From the NCBI GenBank assembly GCA_028867755.1, contig JAGWFT010000001.1, forward strand, positions 908,727-972,726: a stretch of DNA of 64,000 nt. The letters run 5' to 3'. The stretch comes from Nitrososphaerota archaeon. Its GTDB lineage: Archaea > Thermoproteota > Nitrososphaeria > Nitrososphaerales > Nitrosopumilaceae. Made by a program: the position numbers and the translations under genes. Under the pieces are notes generated by a model. The model was given only the letters and a program-made list of their open reading frames with translations. It was not told the origin of the DNA and searched no databases. How positions within the stretch are numbered: the first letter of the stretch is position 1; the number at the start of each line of letters is the position of its first letter. This document shows, in pieces, positions 25,025 through 36,040 of this stretch.

Positions 25025-27833
25025 TTCTCAAGATTCGTTTTAGGTACTGCCCAGTGTAACTTCTTGGATTTTGGGAAACCTGCTCGGGAGTTCCAGTTGC
25101 AACAATTGTTCCGCCGCCATCTCCTCCCTCTGGGCCCAAGTCAATTATCCAGTCTGAGTTTTTGATAACATCCATGTTGTGCTCAATTATGATTACCGTG
25201 TTTCCCATCTTTACCAATCTGTTTAGCACCTCAAGTAGTTTCTGAACGTCTGCAAAGTGCAATCCGGTTGTTGGCTCGTCTAGTATGTAGACTGTTCTTC
25301 CAGTGTCACGCTTTGACAGCTCTGCTGAAAGCTTTACACGCTGGGCCTCGCCGCCAGACAATGTTGTAGCAGCCTGGCCTAGCTTGATGTATCCAAGACC
25401 CACATCAAAGACTGTTTGAAGTTTTCTCTGAATTGAAGGAATGTTTTTGAAAAACTCTAGTGCCTCTTCTACTGTCATTGCAAGTATGTCTGAAATGTTC
25501 TTGTCTTTGTAGTGCACTGCAAGTGTTTCAGAGTTGTATCTTTTTCCTTTGCATTCATCGCATACTACGTATACGTCTGATAGAAACTGCATCTCTATTT
25601 TTTTGACCCCGTCTCCTTCGCATGCAAAACACCTACCGTCTGCAACATTAAACGAAAACTGTCCTGGGGCGTATCCTCTCTCTTTTGACAGTTCGGTCTC
25701 TGCGTATAGGTCTCTGATTGGCGTAAATGCACCAATGTATGTGGCAGGATTTGAGCGCGGAGTTCGTCCTATTGGTGACTGGTCTATTCCTATGACTTTA
25801 TCAATCTCATCTAGCCCTGTTATTGTCTTGTGCCTTCCCGGCCTCTCAATTGAACCATAGATGTCTTTTGCAAGGGCCCTGTAGAGAACGTCGTTTACAA
25901 GCGTAGATTTTCCAGAGCCTGATACGCCTGTCACTGTAATCATCATGCCTAGAGGAAACTGGACATCGATACTTTTGAGATTGTTCTCTGCTGCACCTTT
26001 TACTGTTATCTCTCCTTTTTTTGTATGCACTCTTTTTTCAAATTTTATTGCATCATGGTTTTTGAGATACTGTCCAGTTACAGAGCCAGAACTTTTTAAA
26101 ATATCATATATCGTTCCTTCAAAGACCACTTCTCCTCCATGTACTCCGGCACCAGGTCCCAAGTCAATTATCCAGTCAGAGCTTCGCATTACTTCTTCAT
26201 CATGCTCTACGACAAGTATTGTGTTTCCAAGATCACGAAGCTTTGTTAGTGTCTTTATCAACTTTGCATTGTCTCTTTGGTGCAATCCAATTGTTGGCTC
26301 GTCAAGAACATAGAGCACTCCTGTAAGATTAGAGCCAATCTGTGTTGCAAGTCTTATTCTTTGTGCTTCTCCTCCAGACAAAGTAGAGCTTACGCGATTA
26401 AGTGTAAGATAGTTCAGGCCAACGTTTTTTAGAAATTCAAGTCTTGAGAGAACCTCTTTTAGAATGGATTTTGCAATATATTTTTCAGTCTCGCTTAGCT
26501 GGAGATTTTTGAAAAACTCGTAACAAGAGTCAACTGACAGGTCACAGACATCCATGATTGATAATGAATTAATTGACACTGCAAGTGATTCGTCTTTTAG
26601 TCTTCTTCCCTTGCATGTGTTGCATGGAGTCTCTCGCATGAACTTGCTTAGCTCCTCTCTTTTTGACTCGGAATCTGTCTCTGCAAAGTTTTTCTGAAGG
26701 CTTGGAATTACTCCATGAAAAGTATTGGTATACTCCCACCTTGAATCAGTTGACTGGGATTCATATGAAAACTTGACAGCTTCTTGGCTACCGTGCAAAA
26801 TGATTTGGAGCTGCTTTTGTGTCATCTTGTTAATTGGCGTCATTAGGTCAAAGCCGTATTTTTTTCCAACGTCTCGCAGAGTCTGCCTTCTAAATGAAGA
26901 AAACCTGCCTGACCATGGCACTATGGCCCCATCTAGGATGGATTTTGTCTTGTCAGGAATCAGCAGATCAGGCTCAAACTCCATCTTTACGCCTAGCCCA
27001 TGGCATGTCTTGCATGCCCCAAAAGGAGAGTTGAACGAAAAGCCTCTTGGCTCAAGCTCGCCTATTGAGATTCCACAAAAAGGACATGCATTGTTTTGAG
27101 AGTAGACTTTTTCCTCAGTGTCAACAATCATGACATCGCCCTTTCCTGCCTTGAGCGCAGTCTGGATTGATTCGTAGAGCCTACTTTTTTCCTCCCAGGA
27201 TGCCTTGAGCCTATCAACGACGATTTCTATATTGTGCCACTTTTGCTTGTCAAGTACTGGGAATTCTCCTGTGATCTCAAGTATCTCACCGTCTACTCGA
27301 ATTCTCGAGTATCCTTGTTTTTTTACTTCATCAAATAGTTTTTCATAAGTTCCTTTCTTTCTTCTAACAAGTGATGCAAGAATCAATATTTTTTTTCCTT
27401 CAGATTCTTTGAGAATTGACTCGCAGATTGATTCTATTGACTGGTTTGATATCTTGCGTGAGCATCTTGGGCAGTGCGGCGTTCCAATTCTTGCGTATAG
27501 CAGTCTGAGATAATCGTAAATCTCTGTTATTGTCCCAACAGTAGAACGAGGATTTTTGCTTGTAGTTTTTTGCTGGATTGATATTGCAGGAGAGAGTCCT
27601 TCGATTGAATCAACATCAGGCTTGTTCATCATCTCAAGAAACTGTCTTGCATAAGCTGACAGTGATTCAACATATCTTCTCTGCCCTTCTGCATAAATTG
27701 TATCAAATGCAAGCGTTGATTTTCCAGAGCCTGAAAGACCAGTGATTACTACAAGTTTATTTTTTGGAATATCGACATTGATATTTTTTAGGTTGTGCTC
27801 CCTTGCACCTCGGATGATTAGCTTGTCATTCAT
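25014..27833 (-). CDS. uvrA: UvrA excinuclease ATPase subunit
   Basis: The 939-residue damage-recognition ATPase has two ABC modules. Walker A motifs are GLSGSGKST (near residue 32) and GVSGSGKST (near 640), each with an LSGGEAQR signature. Zinc sites are visible as CPFC...CKTC and CFAC...CDEC. It loads UvrB onto damaged DNA. It overlaps uvrB by 8 nt and uvrC by 11 nt, so the three are cotranscribed. The system is of bacterial origin by family history but is common in this archaeal lineage. Confidence 0.97.
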   Translation of the reverse strand: MNDKLIIRGAREHNLKNINVDIPKNKLVVITGLSGSGKSTLAFDTIYAEGQRRYVESLSAYARQFLEMMNKPDVDSIEGLSPAISIQQKTTSKNPRSTVGTITEIYDYLRLLYARIGTPHCPRCSRKISNQSIESICESILKESEGKKILILASLVRRKKGTYEKLFDEVKKQGYSRIRVDGEILEITGEFPVLDKQKWHNIEIVVDRLKASWEEKSRLYESIQTALKAGKGDVMIVDTEEKVYSQNNACPFCGISIGELEPRGFSFNSPFGACKTCHGLGVKMEFEPDLLIPDKTKSILDGAIVPWSGRFSSFRRQTLRDVGKKYGFDLMTPINKMTQKQLQIILHGSQEAVKFSYESQSTDSRWEYTNTFHGVIPSLQKNFAETDSESKREELSKFMRETPCNTCKGRRLKDESLAVSINSLSIMDVCDLSVDSCYEFFKNLQLSETEKYIAKSILKEVLSRLEFLKNVGLNYLTLNRVSSTLSGGEAQRIRLATQIGSNLTGVLYVLDEPTIGLHQRDNAKLIKTLTKLRDLGNTILVVEHDEEVMRSSDWIIDLGPGAGVHGGEVVFEGTIYDILKSSGSVTGQYLKNHDAIKFEKRVHTKKGEITVKGAAENNLKSIDVQFPLGMMITVTGVSGSGKSTLVNDVLYRALAKDIYGSIERPGRHKTITGLDEIDKVIGIDQSPIGRTPRSNPATYIGAFTPIRDLYAETELSKERGYAPGQFSFNVADGRCFACEGDGVKKIEMQFLSDVYVVCDECKGKRYNSETLAVHYKDKNISDILAMTVEEALEFFKNIPSIQRKLQTVFDVGLGYIKLGQAATTLSGGEAQRVKLSAELSKRDTGRTVYILDEPTTGLHFADVQKLLEVLNRLVKMGNTVIIIEHNMDVIKNSDWIIDLGPEGGDGGGTIVATGTPEQVSQNPRSYTGQYLKRILRNDT

Positions 27834-29766
27834 TTCTAAGTTGTCTCTGTACCTTGGTTAATTTATCCCGGTATTCGATTGCATTCTCAAAGTCAAGGTC
27901 TTCCGCATATCGCTTCATGGTGGCTTCTATCTCAATTGCAAGTGTTTGCAGGTCATGTCTTGACATATGTTTTGTCTCATCTAGTGCTATTGTTTGCTGT
28001 GGTATTGCCTTTACAATAGTTGCAGGGGTAATTCCCATCTTTTTGTTGTATTCTACCTGTTTCTTTCTTCTTCTTTCTGTCTCTGCAATGGCAAGCCTCA
28101 TTGACTGGGTGACGTTATCTGCATACATTATCACAGAGCCGTCCACGTTTCTTGCTGCCCTTCCAAAGGTCTGAATCAAACTTGTGATATTTCTCAAAAA
28201 TCCTTCCTTGTCTGCATCAAGTATTGCAACAAGGGCAACTTCAGGTATGTCAAGGCCCTCCCTTAGGAGGTTTATGCCTACAAGTACATCAAACTCCCCT
28301 AGCCTCAGCTGTCTTATTATCTCGGTTCTCTGGAGATTTTCAATCTCCGAGTGAAGGTATCGCACCTTGACCTTGTTTTTAGACAAGTATTCTGCCAAGT
28401 CTTCTGCCATTCTTTTTGTTAGTGTAGTAACAAGTACGCGCTGATTTTTATCAACACGCTTTTTTATTTCTAAAATTAAATCGTCCATCTGCACATCTGT
28501 CTTTCTTATCTGAACTGTTGGGTCAACAAGGCCTGTTGGTCTTACCAGTTGCTCGACTATCTGGAAACTTTTTTTGCGTTCATACTCTCCAGGAGTTGCA
28601 GATACAAAGATTGTGTTTCTTACATACTTTTCAAATTCATCAAATCGTAGTGGCCTGTTATCAAAAGCGCTCACCAGCCTGAACCCATAATCTATGAGAG
28701 ATTTTTTGCGTGTATGGTCGCCATTATACATTCCATGCAACTGTGGCAAAGTTACATGCGACTCATCAATTACAAGTAAAAAATCATCTCCAAAAAAATC
28801 AAGAAGACAAAAAGGAGGTTCCCCTGCAAGCCTTCCATCAAAATGTCTTGAATAATTTTCAATTCCGGAACAATATCCAAGCTCTTCAATCATCTCTAAA
28901 TCATACTTTGTTCTCATCTCAAGTCGTTGTCTTTCAAGCTCGGGCAGCTCTTGCAGTCTTTGTTTTAGCTCATTTCTTATTGACTCGATTGCAGTTTTTC
29001 TAACGTCTGCTGCAACAAGATAGTGCTTTGCAGGATAAATCTTGATCTTGGACACTTGTTTTTTCTCTTTGAGAGATATGGGGTCGCAAATTGATATCTT
29101 TTCAACATCGTCGCCAAACATGGAGATTCTTACTACAGAGTCAGAATAAGCCGGAATGATGTCTATTGTATCGCCCTTTATTCTGAATCCGCCTGGTGCC
29201 AACTCCATATCATTTCTTTCATATCTTGCATTGACGAGTTTTTTTATCAAAGATCCTCGTCCAATCTCAGAGTCTTTTTCTATTGTAATTGACATGAGCT
29301 CCCATTCGCGTGGAGAACCAAGTGAGTATATGCAAGAAACTGTGGCAACTATGATGGTGGGCTCCCCTGAGAGCAACATTGCAGTTGCCTCAAGCCTCAT
29401 CTTTTCAATTTTCTCGTTTATCTGGGTGTCTTTTTCTATGTAGGTGTCAGTCTGTGGTATGTAGCTTTCAGGTTGATAGTAATCGTAATAGCTTACAAAA
29501 TATCCAACATTGTTTTTTGGGAAAAACTGTTTTAGTTCAGAGTAAAGCTGTGCAGCAAGCGTCTTGTTGTGTGAAATGACAAGTGTATTTTTCCCAGTCC
29601 TCTGAATGGCATTTGCAACAGTAAACGTCTTGCCGCTTCCTGTAACCCCAAGCAAAGTTTGGATCTTCTTTTTCCTAATGCCTTCTGCTAGTGCATCTAT
29701 TGCCTGGGGCTGATCCCCTGTAGGTACAAAGTCTGATGCTAACTCAAAGGTAGGATTTTCAAGCAA
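27826..29766 (-). CDS. uvrB: UvrB excinuclease helicase subunit
   Basis: The 646-residue helicase-like protein has Walker A GVTGSGKT near residue 40, the beta-hairpin segment [18 protein letters not shown] that clamps DNA, motif [12 protein letters not shown], and the QTFGRAAR motif VI. A C-terminal UVR helix pair (about 610-646) binds UvrC. It verifies lesions delivered by UvrA. The first gene of the uvrBAC run, it starts at ATG 29764-29766 with an 89-nt upstream gap to the next gene. Confidence 0.97.
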   Translation of the reverse strand: MLENPTFELASDFVPTGDQPQAIDALAEGIRKKKIQTLLGVTGSGKTFTVANAIQRTGKNTLVISHNKTLAAQLYSELKQFFPKNNVGYFVSYYDYYQPESYIPQTDTYIEKDTQINEKIEKMRLEATAMLLSGEPTIIVATVSCIYSLGSPREWELMSITIEKDSEIGRGSLIKKLVNARYERNDMELAPGGFRIKGDTIDIIPAYSDSVVRISMFGDDVEKISICDPISLKEKKQVSKIKIYPAKHYLVAADVRKTAIESIRNELKQRLQELPELERQRLEMRTKYDLEMIEELGYCSGIENYSRHFDGRLAGEPPFCLLDFFGDDFLLVIDESHVTLPQLHGMYNGDHTRKKSLIDYGFRLVSAFDNRPLRFDEFEKYVRNTIFVSATPGEYERKKSFQIVEQLVRPTGLVDPTVQIRKTDVQMDDLILEIKKRVDKNQRVLVTTLTKRMAEDLAEYLSKNKVKVRYLHSEIENLQRTEIIRQLRLGEFDVLVGINLLREGLDIPEVALVAILDADKEGFLRNITSLIQTFGRAARNVDGSVIMYADNVTQSMRLAIAETERRRKKQVEYNKKMGITPATIVKAIPQQTIALDETKHMSRHDLQTLAIEIEATMKRYAEDLDFENAIEYRDKLTKVQRQLRNE

Positions 29767-29855
29767 GATTGCTATTTGTTGGTGCTTTCCTAACTAAAAC
29801 TTTGAGTTGTTATGGATGCTGACTAGATGTTTGCAGCATTTTTCAAATGATGTAC

Positions 29856-30503
29856 TTACCAGAGCGGATCTTCTGATATCTCGAGGTCTTTGCCTGTCTG
29901 TCTTATACCCATTGTCTTGACCGTATTTTTTGCAGTAGGTGAGTTTCTCTCAAGGATTAGTTTTGCTAGCGCAAGCCTTGTTTTTTTGTCCAAATGTTGG
30001 CCTATCTTGTACTTGCCACGCATTGTCTCTGGCACCACCTTGATTATGGCAACTTCATCTACTACGTGCATCTCAGGCGTTATCTTCTCATACTTGCCTT
30101 CTGGCTGGTATTTTTCCATAAGTGAGTTTAGGGCAAATACCTTCTCGTTTCTGTCTGACACTAGGCTTCCATGTCCCTTGATGACGACGCTGATGTAAAA
30201 CGTGTCTGCCTGCGATGCATCTGTCGGGCTGCTAAAGTATGACGGTAAAAATTCCAAGCTATGATCTACCTCAAAGCCCACCTTTGAATTTCTTGAGATG
30301 TTTTCAAGTTTCTCACCCTTGATGTGAGAATGCATGTAGATCGAGTCTCTTGCATAGACAAAATTCATTGGGATTATCTGGGGGTACCCATCCTTGTCTA
30401 TACTGCATACACGCCCGGTCTCCTGACTGTTTAGAAATTCGATTATCTTTTCCTTTGATTTTATCTCTAATCTTCCAAGTAATTGCATGTATCTTGTTCT
30501 CAT
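29856..30503 (-). CDS. pyridoxamine-phosphate-oxidase-like FMN-binding protein
   Basis: The 215-residue protein has a split-barrel FMN-binding domain (FLNSQETGRVCSIDKDGYPQIIPMNFVYARDSIYMHSHIKGEKLENI), like NimA/PNPOx-like proteins. The C-terminal extension (KYKIGQHLDKKTRLALAKLILERNS) contains the conserved tail of that group. Substrate is unknown; flavin, F420 or haem binding are all known in the family. ATG 30503 is the outermost start; ATG 30488 (MQLLGRLEI) is equally plausible. It is divergent from the membrane protein at 30563. Confidence 0.8.
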   Translation of the reverse strand: MRTRYMQLLGRLEIKSKEKIIEFLNSQETGRVCSIDKDGYPQIIPMNFVYARDSIYMHSHIKGEKLENISRNSKVGFEVDHSLEFLPSYFSSPTDASQADTFYISVVIKGHGSLVSDRNEKVFALNSLMEKYQPEGKYEKITPEMHVVDEVAIIKVVPETMRGKYKIGQHLDKKTRLALAKLILERNSPTAKNTVKTMGIRQTGKDLEISEDPLW

Positions 30504-30562
30504 AATTGGTATTTTTGCGTATGTTTTTAATGGTTAAATTGGGGGACATACCATTACCGGGC

Positions 30563-30973
30563 ATGCAATCAGACCAAGTGAAATCCAGTCTTAGGGCATT
30601 TGTGATGATTGGAGCATCAGTTGTAGGATTTTCAAGCTTTGTGTATCATTTGTTTGGAGATACGATTCCGTCGTTTTTCTCAGTATATCTCAAAGAAATT
30701 GGTGCTGCCCTGATAATGATGGCAGTCTTTGTGTTTGCAATTGCATGGCTACTCAAAGCAAAACCACACAAAAAACCGCAACGATACTTTATCAAAGTGT
30801 TTGATCTCTTCGGACAAGAGTTTAAGATTGAAAACGTGAGAACCGAGTTTAAGACACACGATGTGGCATGGAGCTTTATGAAACAATACAAAACATCTTA
30901 CCCGCTCTACAACTTTGCACTAGTATCAGACCTGCCAAATTCTGACAAGATGACGATTTTCAGATATCTGTAA
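30563..30973 (+). CDS. small membrane protein, unknown function
   Basis: About 136 residues. Two hydrophobic helices (about 12-35 and 45-67) are followed by a soluble basic/aromatic domain ending in DKMTIFRYL. The frame is open from 30506, but TTTTTAATGG at about 30518-30527 looks like the TATA box and the 30506 start would lie upstream of it. ATG 30563 (MQSDQVKSS) is preferred. The C-terminal domain (YFIKVFDLFGQEFKIENVRTEF) is unrecognised. Confidence 0.72.
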   Translation: MQSDQVKSSLRAFVMIGASVVGFSSFVYHLFGDTIPSFFSVYLKEIGAALIMMAVFVFAIAWLLKAKPHKKPQRYFIKVFDLFGQEFKIENVRTEFKTHDVAWSFMKQYKTSYPLYNFALVSDLPNSDKMTIFRYL

Positions 30974-30978
30974 AGAAA

Positions 30979-32064
30979 CTATTTTCTTGGATTGTTTTGG
31001 TCTTTAAAGTAAGGCAATACAGTAGAGCCAAACTTGTCTATAGAGCCAAAGTATCCAGAACCCCAGAATCTGACTATAAAGTGGTTGACTCCTGCCTTGA
31101 TGAATCTCTCAAAGACAGGTATGATATCATCTGGGGTGCCAATACCAATTGAAGAGCGTGCCACCTGGTCAGGAATTGTCTGTGCGGCCTCTCTCATCTT
31201 TACTATCCATTCCTGATTTGACATGGAATATTCTGTGAAATACTTTTTGAAGTCAAAGCCTGCAACATCTTTGATTCCGTGTACCTTGAGAACCTCTGGC
31301 TTGAACAAGCTTACCTTTACTGCATTTTTCATCTTTGCCCATGCTATTTCTGTGTCATCTGCAAAGTAAACATCGATATCTACGCCAAACTGGAAATTTG
31401 AGCTGTCTCTGCCGTTTTCTTTCATTGATTGCTTGATTGATTTTACGTGCTCTTCATATAATTCTGGAGTGTATCCTATTGGAATCCATCCATCGCCATA
31501 TTTTCCGCACAATGCAAGTGTCCTTGGTGCACCTGCTGCCATGTAAATTGGTGGATGTGGTTTTCTAATCGGTGCAGCTTGCAAGCATGCATTTTCAAGC
31601 TCATAGTATTCTCCCTTAAAGTTAACTCTGTGATCAGGTGATGACTCGAAAAGTAATTTGATTACCTGAAGCTGTTCTTCAAATCTGCCAACTGGTTTGT
31701 CCCATAATATTTTGAACTCTTTGATATTTTGTGCCTCCCCTGCACCTATTCCAAGTGTTCCTCTTCCATGTGATACTCTGTCAAGAGTAATTGAAGCAAG
31801 CGCAATATTTGATGGATGACGTCTTACTGCATCTGTTACACAAGTTCCAAGCTCAACCTTGTTTGTGATGGACGCTATGGCAGAGAGCATCACCCATGGG
31901 TCATTTACAATTGCATGATTCCACTGAGGAACATTGCTGTGGTCCATGTACCAAATCGAATCGTATCCGACCTTGTCAGCCAGGACACATGCCGTTAAGA
32001 TCTGGTCTTCTGTTAGTCCAAGACGAGCAACGTTTAACCCCTGTTGAATTCCAAACTTGATCAT
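30979..32064 (-). CDS. LLM-class (F420/flavin-dependent) oxidoreductase
   Basis: The 361-residue TIM-barrel protein belongs to the luciferase-like family and resembles archaeal F420-dependent reductases of the Mer/Adf type. Visible marks are the FGIQQGLNVARLGLTED start, the SIWYMDH strand, the DAVRRHPSNIALASITLD block and GRGTLGIGAGEAQN, followed by KPHPPIYMAAGAPRTL. Ammonia-oxidising archaea make F420 and encode several of these enzymes with unknown substrates. It converges on the small membrane gene with a 5-nt gap. Confidence 0.88.
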   Translation of the reverse strand: MIKFGIQQGLNVARLGLTEDQILTACVLADKVGYDSIWYMDHSNVPQWNHAIVNDPWVMLSAIASITNKVELGTCVTDAVRRHPSNIALASITLDRVSHGRGTLGIGAGEAQNIKEFKILWDKPVGRFEEQLQVIKLLFESSPDHRVNFKGEYYELENACLQAAPIRKPHPPIYMAAGAPRTLALCGKYGDGWIPIGYTPELYEEHVKSIKQSMKENGRDSSNFQFGVDIDVYFADDTEIAWAKMKNAVKVSLFKPEVLKVHGIKDVAGFDFKKYFTEYSMSNQEWIVKMREAAQTIPDQVARSSIGIGTPDDIIPVFERFIKAGVNHFIVRFWGSGYFGSIDKFGSTVLPYFKDQNNPRK

Positions 32065-32198
32065 TTTTTATTCGAAATCCTGTTGCACTTTGCTCAATTG
32101 AAAGCAGTATTTAAGTTTAGTAAGAAAGACAGTAATCGTCATCCCGTGTGATAAAGTGACAGAAAAATATACCAAAAGTATCAATTGCCAGAAAAATC

Positions 32199-33524
32199 CT
32201 ACAATTTAACCCTGTAATAGTCCCACCTTTCAGGATCAAATTGTCTTACAAACTCAATTTTCTCGTTGCGCTTCATCCTTTCCTGTACTACATCTCTTAG
32301 GGCAAAACTTGAGAGATACTTGTATCCCTTGGATTGGGCCTGCATCAAAAACAACAGGCGCATCTCACGCCCGCCTTTTAATCCCCAATATCCCATCTTC
32401 AGTGCAATTGGCTCTAAAAACACGGTATCATTTTTTCCAAAGTGTGGATCGTCAATACCCGGGCGAAGCTTGTAATTTTCAAGAGCACTTCCCTTCACAA
32501 ACCCAACTATTGGACCATTTTCGTTTCCAATCCTTAGTGTGTTAAGCAATATGTCGGGGTTTCGCACAGAGTCTGCAAAACCTGTTTGCAGAAACTGGAG
32601 AGGGTATGGTAATTCTTTGAAGATCTCAAAGAGTGCATTGACAAACTCATCTTCTCGTCTTGTCTTGATTGGATCAATTGTCGGTACGAGTTGCACCTTG
32701 TCATAAATTACAGATGCCTGATTTTGTATCTCGTTTTCTCTAAGCCTCATGAAACCAAGTACGTTATCCATGAACGACTTGCGCATAGCCCTTGGCAGTG
32801 CTTCTAGGATGTGATTACACATTTCAGATTCATTGTTTAACAAATCCTCAAAGTATGCAACAGAGCGAATTGCAATCAAGTTTGGATGCCATGCAAGCGA
32901 GTGGGCATTTTTCTTTGCCATCTCAAGTGCATATGAAAAGTTTCCCATGGCATATCCTCCTATCCTGTCTGATACAGAAAGAAACCATCCAAGTTTTTTA
33001 TAGTGCTCGACCTTGGATGGATTGTCATGTGTGCTGTCTGCCATGGAATAAAAATTATCAATCAGTAATTCGGCTTTTTCCTTTTTTTCTCCATTCCACG
33101 GATAAGTGGTCCTCAATATCATTGCTGCAACAATGTTAGAGTCAACACCAGCTTCTTTTAGTAATGATTCTAGTGTCTTGTCAGTCTTGACAAAATTAAC
33201 TGCATCAGGTTCGTGCGGCTTGTCGATTCTTTTCTGAGGATCATAATCATGAAACAAGGCTGACACAAAAAGATACTTGATGTCGTCTTTTGTAATGATA
33301 TTCTGCATGCTATGCCATTGTGCAGCTATGAGAGTGACATATGTGACTTCGAGCTCGTGAACAATATTGTGGTATCCGTAATAGTCAATGCCAAGACCTT
33401 TTTGATGAAACAGGTCTATTGTGTAATCAAGTATTTTGGAATAGCAAGATGAGTCAAATCCGTTCTGGTTGAGGTTTTCTAGTATCTTATCCCTGAGGCT
33501 GTTTGTACTGTAAATCTCTTGCAT
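32199..33524 (-). CDS. HD-domain phosphohydrolase fused to an acetyltransferase-like C-terminal domain
   Basis: The 441-residue protein has two parts. Residues about 15-230 form an HD domain: YHNIVHELEVTYV (first His), SALFHDYDP (His-Asp) and later helices with SDRIGGYAM. Residues about 290-441 look like a GNAT-type fold (TRREDEFVNALFEIFKELPYPLQF...VGFVKGSALENYKLRPG...MRLLFLMQAQSKGYKYLSSFALRDVVQERMKR). HD domains cleave phosphate esters, often nucleotides. Both domain assignments rest on motif reading, the second more weakly, and the substrate is unknown. Confidence 0.72.
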   Translation of the reverse strand: MQEIYSTNSLRDKILENLNQNGFDSSCYSKILDYTIDLFHQKGLGIDYYGYHNIVHELEVTYVTLIAAQWHSMQNIITKDDIKYLFVSALFHDYDPQKRIDKPHEPDAVNFVKTDKTLESLLKEAGVDSNIVAAMILRTTYPWNGEKKEKAELLIDNFYSMADSTHDNPSKVEHYKKLGWFLSVSDRIGGYAMGNFSYALEMAKKNAHSLAWHPNLIAIRSVAYFEDLLNNESEMCNHILEALPRAMRKSFMDNVLGFMRLRENEIQNQASVIYDKVQLVPTIDPIKTRREDEFVNALFEIFKELPYPLQFLQTGFADSVRNPDILLNTLRIGNENGPIVGFVKGSALENYKLRPGIDDPHFGKNDTVFLEPIALKMGYWGLKGGREMRLLFLMQAQSKGYKYLSSFALRDVVQERMKRNEKIEFVRQFDPERWDYYRVKL

Positions 33525-33616
33525 TGGAACTTTTAGTTTTATGGATCTGGTTGCATAAAAGCTTAATCAGAAATGAAAAAGAGGATAAAATGAGGCAGAG
33601 AAAAGCTAGGAGCGAA

Positions 33617-34561
33617 TTACATTCTGCCGTCTACAATATCCTGTAAGAGATGCATAATGTCCTCTTTTGTTACAGGTATTGGATTTGGGTCAAGGTGACC
33701 TCTGTCTGTCATGACAACATCTGCAGCTTGGTCAATTGGAGCTTTGAGTGCAAGCTTGTCAAATCTTAGTTTCTCTATTACTTCTTTGAATTTGTCGTAG
33801 AATATTGATTTGTTGAACCTGTGTGCCACCGTAGTGCAAGATGAAAGTGAGTAACCATGTGGAACTCCCTCGTTTGAAAACACATACGACAATGCATGTC
33901 CAAGTGTAGTTGATGCGTTGCCAAAACCAATTCCAGACAACATGGAACCAAATGGATAATTTTCTGGCTTGTTGTTAATTATTGCATCATACAGTACATC
34001 AAAAGCAGACTTGCACATCATTTTTGTAAACTCGTTTCCTCTTTTGCTGTCATAGCCCTCTGTTGCTTGAGCACATGCATCGCAAACCGAGTTCTTGACT
34101 ATGGCTTCTGGTGTTCCATCCATAAAATAGGAATCTATTACTGCTACATCTGCAAGAAACCTTTCGTCCTGCAATAGTTTCTTTTTTCCTTCAAATTTAA
34201 GTACACAATACGTTGTCATCTCTGCACCTGTGCCAAATGTTGTTGGAATGAGTATCTTTGGTATCTTCATTTCCATACCTGAATATTTTGCTACATCAAG
34301 TGAGCTTCCTCCACCAAGGCCTATGATTGCAGAAATATTCTTTGGCTTGTATTCTGCAATGACTTTGTTTACTGTCTCAATGGAAGGCTCTGGCTCTACC
34401 TTGTCATAGAGCATGTAATCTGTGATCTTCATTCTGTCAATCCATTTCTTTGATACCTCAGGAGGCGCCGTTGTAACAACAAGGGCGTTTTTTGGATATT
34501 GTGTTTCTGATAACGCATTTTTACCATAGTTTATTGTCTTTGGGATTCTTACTGTATTCAT
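33617..34561 (-). CDS. iron-containing alcohol dehydrogenase family, candidate semialdehyde reductase
   Basis: The 314-residue protein has the family nucleotide motif GLGGGSSLDVAKYSG, IPTTFGTGAEMT, and the metal-binding blocks DACAQATEGY and GHALSYVF...PHGYSL. Thaumarchaea use an enzyme of this family to reduce malonic (and succinic) semialdehyde in the 3-hydroxypropionate/4-hydroxybutyrate carbon-fixation cycle. That role is a strong candidate here but is an inference by lineage. It is shorter than typical family members (about 380), mainly at the C terminus. Confidence 0.85.
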   Translation of the reverse strand: MNTVRIPKTINYGKNALSETQYPKNALVVTTAPPEVSKKWIDRMKITDYMLYDKVEPEPSIETVNKVIAEYKPKNISAIIGLGGGSSLDVAKYSGMEMKIPKILIPTTFGTGAEMTTYCVLKFEGKKKLLQDERFLADVAVIDSYFMDGTPEAIVKNSVCDACAQATEGYDSKRGNEFTKMMCKSAFDVLYDAIINNKPENYPFGSMLSGIGFGNASTTLGHALSYVFSNEGVPHGYSLSSCTTVAHRFNKSIFYDKFKEVIEKLRFDKLALKAPIDQAADVVMTDRGHLDPNPIPVTKEDIMHLLQDIVDGRM

Positions 34562-34703
34562 AGCACAGTAAGATCTGCAATTATTATTATACTATTGCCT
34601 GTTCTGGTATTTTAAAAAACAAAACAAAATGTGGTTTTGTATCCCAGATAACGGGAATAAAGGCGTTGATTTTTATATCTAAAAACTAGAGGATAGTAAG
34701 AAA

Positions 34704-35009
34704 ATGAGTCCTAAGAACTCTGATGAAACAATTTCTAAAGTAGAATCCATGATTCGTGTGCTTTCTAAAGCAGTACCACACGGTGATGTTTTAGATCAAG
34801 ACGACATCAAGGCTCTAAATCAGGTGGATAAGGAAGACCAGCCCAAGTTGGCTGATAGGCTAGAAGACATGATAATGTTCCTAAAGGACGAGCCAGATAA
34901 TAAACGAAAGATACTTGAGATTCATGACACTGCAATGGACGAGTTTGGCCATGTCAAACCAGTCCGCGATGTACTAGAGTCAGTAAAAACATACTTTTTG
35001 AACAAATAA
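34704..35009 (+). CDS. small acidic helical protein, unknown function
   Basis: A 101-residue, charged, mostly helical protein (SPKNSDETISKVESMIRVLSK...). It has no cysteine and no recognisable motif. TTTTTATATC at about 34669-34678 lies about 27-30 nt before the ATG, a good leaderless promoter. It converges with the zinc-ribbon gene (2-nt gap). Confidence 0.75.
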   Translation: MSPKNSDETISKVESMIRVLSKAVPHGDVLDQDDIKALNQVDKEDQPKLADRLEDMIMFLKDEPDNKRKILEIHDTAMDEFGHVKPVRDVLESVKTYFLNK

Positions 35010-35011
35010 AA

Positions 35012-36031
35012 TTACAAACCTATGCTGTTTATTGCTGCACCGGAATTTGCATCAATTACTAGGATTATTTTTTTTCCCTTGTGATCGTATTTTGCAAACC
35101 AGATTGGAACATGTAATATCTCCCCACTTGAAACATCCATCTCGGTTTGCATCTGCTGTATCATGTGATATTTTGAGTGGGCTGCGTCTGACTGTAACTT
35201 GTCTGCTATTGTTTTGGCTTGATTTTTGGCAATGTCCTCATTGATGTCGCCATTTAGAATCTTGACTGATTTTGGAATCTTTTTAGAGTCAAAGTCTACT
35301 CGGCCATCAAGTGCAAACTCATAATCATGAGGCTGGTACATTGTCAATGCCTTGAGTGCAATTACGGGGCAATTGTAATTTGCGTCAATTGTGTATGCTT
35401 TTTTGGTATTTGCAGAACCCATCATTCCTCCGCCGCCTAGCATGCTACCCATGAGCATGCCATCCATCATGCCCATCCCCATTCCTCCTCTTCTTGAACC
35501 AAAACCCCCTCCTCCCATGGCTCCACCCATCACACCAAACAAAGCAGCTGTTGTGGCAATACTTCCAACCTCTGCAGCAATGTCTGTTGCAACAAGATTA
35601 GTTCGCGCAGCAACAGGAATTATCCAATAAGGAATCATGCTCAAGCTAATCTCTTCTAGAGTTGAAGTTTCTTGCAAGTGTCTGTGGAGCAGACCCTTGT
35701 CCATCATCTTTTTCAATCTTGCAGTGATGTCGTCTTTGTCAATTATGGTGATTGGCAACATGGTGTGCCTTTCTACATTTTTCCAACCGGTGTTTTCAAG
35801 AGTAACACTACTGCCGCAATATTCACATGTTATGACCATCTCGCCGAATTTTGGAGATATTGGAGCGCCACAACTTGGGCACTTGATCTCTTTTACTCCC
35901 TGTGATTCATTTGTTGATTGGCTTGCTGATTTCTCAGGCTGTGCCGTCTGGGGCACTTGTTGTTTTGAACCGCATTTTATGCAAAAAGCCGCGTCATCTG
36001 GAAGTTGAGAACCGCATTTTATGCAATACAT
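35012..36031 (-). CDS. double zinc-ribbon protein with Gly/Met-rich linker
   Basis: The 339-residue protein opens with a zinc ribbon (MYCIKCGSQLPDDAAFCIKCGS) and has a second, TFIIB-like ribbon at about 50-78 (KCPSCGAPISPKFGEMVITCEYCGS). A domain with a hydrophobic stretch and a Gly/Met-rich linker (about 160-205) follows, then a C-terminal beta domain ending in LHVPIWFAKYDHKGKKIILVIDANSG-type sequence. This resembles bacterial YdjG-like proteins that accompany SPFH/YdjI and PspA. It is last of a three-gene minus-strand operon (9-nt gap). Confidence 0.8.
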   Translation of the reverse strand: MYCIKCGSQLPDDAAFCIKCGSKQQVPQTAQPEKSASQSTNESQGVKEIKCPSCGAPISPKFGEMVITCEYCGSSVTLENTGWKNVERHTMLPITIIDKDDITARLKKMMDKGLLHRHLQETSTLEEISLSMIPYWIIPVAARTNLVATDIAAEVGSIATTAALFGVMGGAMGGGGFGSRRGGMGMGMMDGMLMGSMLGGGGMMGSANTKKAYTIDANYNCPVIALKALTMYQPHDYEFALDGRVDFDSKKIPKSVKILNGDINEDIAKNQAKTIADKLQSDAAHSKYHMIQQMQTEMDVSSGEILHVPIWFAKYDHKGKKIILVIDANSGAAINSIGL

Positions 36032-36040
36032 GTTTTTCTC

